Assembly: GCF_019649055.1 (NCBI RefSeq) | Contig: NW_026570254.1 | Location: forward strand, 1 to 64,000 | Reading direction: 5' to 3' | DNA length: 64,000 bases | Source of the DNA: Paramacrobiotus metropolitanus | Taxonomy: Eukaryota; Tardigrada; Eutardigrada; Parachela; Macrobiotidae | Shown: in pieces, positions 58,501 through 64,000 of the stretch | Layout: the number at the start of each line of letters is the position of its first letter | Numbering within the stretch: the stretch's first letter is position 1 | Notes under the pieces: generated by a model | What the model saw: the letters and a program-made list of their open reading frames with translations, nothing else | Databases searched by the model: none | What the model was told of the DNA's origin: nothing | Program-made: the position numbers and the translations under genes

Positions 58501-61500
58501 CTTCGGCGGCTATAAGGAAGCCTCGAGATTCAACATGGCAATTCTTATTAGTCTTTTGGATCTCATGTTAACTGAAACCGATTTTGATTTCGCTGATACT
58601 GCAATTAATAAAAAGCGCCATTTGCCAAACGTATTGAAGAATTCAGTAAATATGATCCAATAATATTTGTAGTACTTTAGCCAATAAATAAATTCTAAGG
58701 ATAAATTATGTGTTTCGTTCTAGGATGGAATCGTTACAAGAACGGCAAAGACTGTATGCTACACACCTTGTTCTAACCCAGTTCCGCTGAACGGAAGTTG
58801 CTGTCCGGTATGCCAAGGTACCACATAATTACTTCTAACTAGTCCTTACACATTGTTTCGTATTATTTGTACACACAATCTTTGCCGGTTTTGTAACAGC
58901 TGCGATTTGCGTACGATTTATACGCTTTATATGGCATTAAGTCAAATGTAATAAAGTTAAAATAGTGTCAGTGTCTGTTCCGCGATTGTTGGCGGGTGTT
59001 GCAAACTGAATATTATTTTACCAGTACCTCTTAAATCACCAGGTTGTTATCTGAACGGGAAATTGTACGCAGAAGGAGAAACAATATCAGCTCCAGATCC
59101 TTGCATACGGTGCTCGTGCAGGGTAAAAAAGCATGAAATCTAAAATGGTTGTTCGAATAGTTGTAAGGTCACTAACATCTTTTTGGTTTGACCATAACCT
59201 CGTAGAATGGTAACTTGATTTGCAACAAGACTGCCTGTCCTGTATTGGCTTGTCCTGTTAATCTGTATATGCACGAACCGGGATCTTGTTGTCCATACTG
59301 CCATGGATCTCGTAAAATCGCCACATTGGAGAACCGCTGCATTGTCGGCAAAAAGATTTTACGACCAAACCAGCAAATTGCTATTGATAGCTGCACAACA
59401 TGTTTATGCCAGGTCAGTTAAACGCTCAAAAACGATGTAACACGTTTAAGCTGTCTTAAATTTTAACATCTGCATTTGTATTTCTTTGGTGGGCTGGCTG
59501 CTTTTCTGGAAGTGGACCTAAGTGATTAGCACAAACCGATCATCCATATTATATCGTTGCAGAATTCTACCCTTTTATGTAAACGTCATGTGTGTCCGGT
59601 CTTGACGTGCCTCCCAGATTATCAGGAGCGGCGATCTGGTGAATGTTGCCCGCGCTGCTTGCCATCTGCTCCAGTATTCTGCGAAATGGAAGAAGCCACA
59701 TATAATGTAATTATTCTACCTAGGCGGCTGTATGCTTGTGAGCAGGGATGCGATTGCAGAATGCTAAGATTACTTCTTAAATTACTGTACTGTACTTTCT
59801 TTTATGATGATACATATTTTGAATAATGGTTTCGTAAACCGAGATGAGATGTCGCATATTATAGCGGTCGAATATGATTAATTAATGTAGGTGTACAAAA
59901 GTACTATCTAACAATCGTAAGTATTTTCTTATTATTTAACGACTAACGACTACTTCTATTTAACAACTACAGTGCTTTGTAAATTGCAGAATGGAGATTC
60001 GTGGAAAATCGATGTCTGCGTAACATGTCAGTGCCAAGATGGACTTGTGCAATGTGCCGTACAAAGCTGCCCAAGTGATGTTACCTGCAATGATGGAGAA
60101 GAGCTATATCGAGATAAGAACGATTGTTGCCCAAAATGTGTTCCCAGTAAGCATAATATTATGTATTTTCGAATTGCACTGCTATTCTATCTAAATGCTT
60201 TCCAGTGCTGCCATATAACTTCCGGGTGAAAAAAAACTTGTAAAAACTGGAAGGGTTTACCCTGGACGTTTTCTATGTTTTGCTCTTTTTTTTAAATTTG
60301 GCTTTTCGGAAGTGTGTGTGTGAGCGTATGGAAGAAAGATTACCTTCATCCTATACAGATTTTTTTCAGAAACGGCTGTGTGTACAGTTTATGGCGACCC
60401 TCATTATAAGACCTTTGATGGAAATTCGTACAGCTTTCAAGGAAGATGCAAATACATTGCCGCCGAAGAATGTGATGCGAAGAATAAGCGCTTTGAAATA
60501 CATCTGCGTAATGATGCACGAAAATCGGTGCACTTCACGTGGACGAAATCAGTTGCTGTGAATTTAGAGCATACGAAGATTTTACTGCTCCAAAAATTGC
60601 GAGTCAGGATAAACCGCAAAGAAGTCCGCTTACCTTACGTTCGGCTGGGAGTGGTCTCCATTATCAGTAACGGCTATTCCATCACTCTTCGAACAATTTT
60701 CGGTACAGAAGCAGGCTTAAGCAAGATTATACACTCTCAAGTCATGTATCCTTTTATCTCAACCTTTACTTTAACAGTACAAAAGTTTCGATGTTACAAA
60801 ATTATATTATCAACTGACACTTTCAAGGAATATTAAATTTTTTGAGCTGGTTCAACATAGTATTACCTAATCGTGACTAATTGTAATTATGTACGAGTAG
60901 TCAAATAACAGAAAATGGGCAAAATTAAATTTGTTTATGTGCTTAATTTTACTAGGCTTAAAACTGACTTGGGATGGGGACAGCTTTGTTGAAATCACTC
61001 TTCCCGCGATTTTTCGCAATCAAGTGTGTGGTTTATGTGGAAACTACAATGGGAATGCCACGGATGACCTAATTATTAGAGATACAGCTGCGATGGCTTC
61101 GGACATTCCAGAATTCGCACAATCGTGGCTTGTGAACCGAAAAACTGACGAAGAGAAGTGTGCCGTTATGGAGTCTCAAATGATTAACAGCGAAAGAATA
61201 CGCCCACGAACGGCGAGAAATATTCCTTGTCCAGGCCATCCCATCAAGAAAAGCATACGGGTATTGCGTGACTGTCGGATCTTCAAAGCTAGTACGATGC
61301 GAGCATGCCGAATACTTGTGGATGCCGAACCGTATTACAGGTAAGTGTGTACTTCTTACTATAAGCAAATAACTATGCAAATTTTGCACAATTATGTAGT
61401 ACAGTTTTGCATTCTACAGCTCTTTGCTCGGATCTGTTATACTAAATTTTTTTTGATCTGTTATGCTAAATTTTTTTTGATCTGTTATACTAAATTTTTT

Positions 61501-61727
61501 TTTATCTGTTATACTAAATTTTATCTGTTATACTAATTTTGGAAATCATACATTGGGCTCAAAAACAAAACGTATTGTTTACTTTTAGATCCTGCCTGGA
61601 AGATTTATGTGATTGTCCAAAAAACCGAGCATGTCTATGCCAGTCAATAACGGCATTCCTAAGAGAATGTGAGCGTCGGGGAGGAAATATACGTAATGTT
61701 AAGCATACTCATTGCAAGATAATTTAA
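55557..61727 (+). CDS. BMPER: BMPER / crossveinless-2 homologue, secreted BMP regulator
   Basis: Cv-2/BMPER binds BMPs through its VWC domains and tunes their signalling near the producing cell. Exons 55557-55686, 55997-56082, 58110-58304, 58724-58817, 59043-59122, 59206-59412, 59563-59706, 59990-60146, 60370-60702, 60956-61340 and 61589-61727 all join in phase, giving 649 residues (human 685). A hydrophobic N-terminal segment (LWSIVLVITAFLYVITW) serves as signal peptide. Five VWC modules follow, e.g. CYLNGKLYAEGETISAPDPC and NGDSWKIDVCVTCQCQDG. The VWD domain has VCTVYGDPHYKTFDGNSYSF with the GDPH site that is autocleaved in mammalian BMPER, plus LKLTWDGDSFVEI and VCGLCGNYNG. A C8 domain (SCLEDLCDCPKNRACLCQSI) follows, but translation stops at THCKII, so the C-terminal TIL domain of BMPER is absent. 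Intron 2 (2.0 kb) carries a candidate gene on the minus strand. Confidence 0.93.
56657..58032 (-). CDS. Candidate nested membrane-protein gene in BMPER intron 2
   Basis: Four minus-strand exons, 58032-57876, 57778-57573, 57392-57204 and 56916-56657, have splice sites whose phases all match (2/2, 1/1, 1/1), giving about 270 residues in one frame. Exon 1 reads ASLITATHKTLKRQALYVLN then NTLEKIYNMIISSSEISQLI. Exon 2 is basic, with a glycosylation-like NYTTC. Exon 3 has a clear transmembrane segment (ALIIPTFLITVLTMIILILA). Exon 4 has a Ser/Gly/Pro linker and a second hydrophobic segment (FVTQTVLLILESILTIPFSV) followed by basic residues. The 5' end is open: exon 1 begins in phase 1, so a start codon could be split across an upstream junction (x|TG GCT) or lie further up. 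I recognise no family; a divergent receptor or small multi-pass protein is possible. Confidence 0.45.
61431..61540. repeat. Tandem repeat in last BMPER intron
   Basis: About five copies of a 17-26-bp unit, GATCTGTTATACTAAATTTT with variable T-run length, lie about 50 bp upstream of the last BMPER exon. Confidence 0.85.
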
Positions 61728-63250
61728 GCATGCGCAAGCTTGAAGCCACCTGTTGCCATATTACCGGTTTGAAGTTAAGTTAATGTTGTACCTTTGTGAA
61801 ACGAAACTGTTATTGATTTTTTGTTTATTATTTATTTGTAAATGCTGTATAACGAATTTTTAAACAATGAACTGTGCGCTGTCTTGCGGCGTTGCCAACC
61901 TAAGAATGTAAAGTATCAACTGATAAATGAATCGTCGGCAAATATCGCGTCTTTGTTATTACAAAATAATGTATTGGACAACTGTAACAATACAACAATA
62001 AAATTTGAAGTTGTACAACGTATTGTCACTGATTTTAGGATACGTCCGGTACATTACGTCCGATTTCAAGACGAATAGCCGTCCCGCTGATCTTATTCAC
62101 AAACAATTATTTAAAAAATGCCTAAATGGACTTTTTTTAAACATTGTCGAAACATACAATTGTTGTTGGCTGTATGAGTTACAAATACCGTACTGGAATG
62201 TACGCAGCAACAGATTCAGTTAGCGAATTGCAAAGCAGATAAGAAAAGGAACGGTTCAATAAGAATAGATATGTGCGCAGGAATTTCATTTTTAGTGCAA
62301 TAAGAAATTTATTATAAAGGAATGAATTGCTAAAACAGGTTAATGCTGAAATTAACGCAGAAATCGGCAGCTGTAGCTTGACTGGCGTAAAAAATGTACT
62401 GTAACCGTTTCTTAGATATGTAAAATTTAAGAAGGTTTAATAGCTTAGTTTGTTTACTGTCGAATAAGTGCATAAAATTAGCATTAATCGCCTGGTAGGT
62501 CTTTTTACGATGGACATTTTCACACTGGTCAGTGACCAGTGGTCACATTACCATAAATTAAATACCCGATCAGTGTTAATGTTTTGAATATGTTCGGTTG
62601 CTAATTTGTTACTGATAGCAGTAACAAGAGAAGACTTATCAAACTCAGATAAACAAGTAAAACACATGATTAATAATATTATTTTAATAAAATTTTGGTT
62701 TGGTTTGGTTTTGTTTTGTTTTATAAAACAAAATTATATCACCAAGCAACGAACATCAAATGCTGCATCAAACGACATTGATTTTATTTGCCAAGAAGAC
62801 TCCTTAGAAAAATAAAATTTTGGCATAAAAATTTATGGATCCAGAAGCACATTGCAAAGTGACTTTGTGAAAGCCTTTACTAAATTAACGAACCACACAA
62901 TTTTTAGTAGCAAATTATGCACAGGATGATAAACATACTTTAATTAACCAGTTGTACATATACCGGTAAACCGCTTACCCAATTTTGTTTTACATTCAAT
63001 TTTGTCCACGGGCATTACAGTACACACCTGAAGCAGCCTTCGGTGAATGCGAAATTAGTGGTTACTTTTCGAATTTACGTAATTGGTTAATCTAGTTCCG
63101 CAGCTGACTTGAATAGCTCTGTTGTGCAAGTAACGGAGTTCAGTTGGCGTATCTTCTGGGAGTGCGTGATCTCCCAATTTGATTGCAGTAATTTTGCTGC
63201 TTTTGCACTTGCAACTATTTTCGTAAATTTGATTTCATTTGGGCTGTCAG
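61728..63250. other. Intergenic region between BMPER and the 5'-nucleotidase gene
   Basis: Contains the presumed 3' UTR of BMPER and the promoter of the next gene. The ORFs at 61842-62078 and 62005-62223 have no recognisable similarity. A GGTTT/GTTTT-rich run is at 62697-62725. Confidence 0.4.
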
Positions 63251-63256
63251 AAACGT

Positions 63257-63976
63257 ATGGCGAATCCTGGCGTGGTAAATCAGTGGACGTGGACGGGAAG
63301 CGAGTTACTCTCTGCCTATGTGCCAACCGTAGCAGTGACAGTGGTTGGTCTGATTAGTTCGTGGAAGTTTTACAAGTGGTATAGTCGAGCCACGGATCGT
63401 AATGCACGTGCCCATCGTCTGCTGCAGAAAGCCAAATCATCTCCGGGAGAACTTCCGCTTGTGCGGCCAATAACGATGGGAGGCGAAGAGGCTTTCAGGA
63501 ACTACATTCGTTCGTCGAGACTGAATAAGGAGGTGGGTGCTTCGCTGCGACTTGTATAATTCAGCTGCGATACTTGTATACAAAAATTTGGATTCTGATA
63601 AACTGCGTCACCTTGCGTGCTTGCAGCTCAAGGACGCCTTATGTCGGGATGGCGTATTCATAGGCAACCCTGAATATGTTGTGAGCCTTCTGGAAAAAAT
63701 GATCGCAGATGGTGGTGAACGTTTCCAAGTTGTTAGCGACTTTGATGCAACTCTCACCAGATACCATCGCGAAGGGAAGCGCTGCGATACTTCATATGGT
63801 AAGCAACCGCTCAGTCTGCATGCATTTGTACTATCATTGCATATGAACGGAAGTACTGATATATTTTTGTGGATACTGTCAAATTGCACCTTCTAATGTG
63901 AGATATCAGGCATGGTATTTTTCGTTTAGGGATTCTGGATACAAACCAGCGTATGCCCTCGTGGTTTAGGGAAGAG
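63257..63976 (+). CDS. NT5C3: Cytosolic 5'-nucleotidase III homologue (5' part, cut by window end)
   Basis: NT5C3 enzymes are HAD-superfamily phosphatases that dephosphorylate pyrimidine (and m7G) nucleoside monophosphates. Exons 63257-63532, 63627-63798 and 63930-63976 join in phase and the last donor is GTGAGT, so the gene continues beyond 64000. The start ATG at 63257 begins MANPGVVNQW. A transmembrane-like segment (VPTVAVTVVGLISSWKFYKW) follows, like the N-terminal anchor of some vertebrate NT5C3A isoforms. Then come EYVVSLLEKMIADGGERFQV and VSDFDATLTRYHREGKRC. The DFDATLT block is the HAD nucleophile motif (DxDxT), matching human ITDFDMTLSRF. The final visible residues, GILDTNQRMPSWFREE, match the NIIDNC..VTDECRKK region. 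Only about a third of the catalytic protein is in view. Confidence 0.9.
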
Positions 63977-64000
63977 GTGAGTTTTGCCTAGGTGGTTAAT

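Overview
The window is animal nuclear DNA: AT-rich, with many short GT-AG introns (often 56-75 bp) and proteins that align end to end with conserved bilaterian families. A small-genome invertebrate fits best. A tardigrade is my tentative guess, from the compact introns and an F-box protein with an unfamiliar N-terminal region, but nothing here proves it. There are no prokaryotic operons, CRISPR arrays or rRNA genes. Twelve genes of recognised family are present, plus one candidate nested gene, and most exon chains were reconstructed with matching splice phases.

Left part (1-31 kb), gene-dense, with genes strictly alternating in strand: NFU1 (+, iron-sulfur scaffold), LRPAP1/RAP (-, ER chaperone of LDL-receptor family proteins), 4E-BP (+, translation repressor), SRP14 (-), SAR1 (+, COPII GTPase), USO1/p115 (-, ER-Golgi tether), an F-box protein (+) and a ZNF608/609-scribbler homologue (-). 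Neighbours meet tail to tail, and their 3' ends probably overlap. LRPAP1, SRP14, SAR1 and USO1 all act in the early secretory pathway.

Middle part (31-55 kb), gene-poor: a gene desert of about 8 kb upstream of the ZNF608/609 gene, a WDR91 homologue (-, 39.7-43.0 kb), and a repeat island. The island and its flanks hold a Tc1/mariner-type TIR element with TA flanks, a short GC-rich TIR element with an 8-bp target duplication, a 945-bp TIR element, a ~180-bp tandem repeat, a ten-copy ~120-bp GC-rich satellite, a nonamer array and a duplicated ~600-bp unit. The small KGD4/MRPS36 gene (+) lies at 50.9-51.5 kb, followed by decayed reverse-transcriptase-type fragments and fold-back DNA.

Right part (55-64 kb): a BMPER/crossveinless-2 homologue (+, BMP-binding VWC/VWD protein), whose intron 2 appears to contain a membrane-protein gene on the opposite strand, then the first three coding exons of a cytosolic 5'-nucleotidase III homologue (+), cut by the window edge.

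The most unusual points are the candidate nested gene, the loss of the TIL domain from the BMPER homologue, a +1 frame disruption in LRPAP1, the satellite island and the fold-back in NFU1 intron 1.
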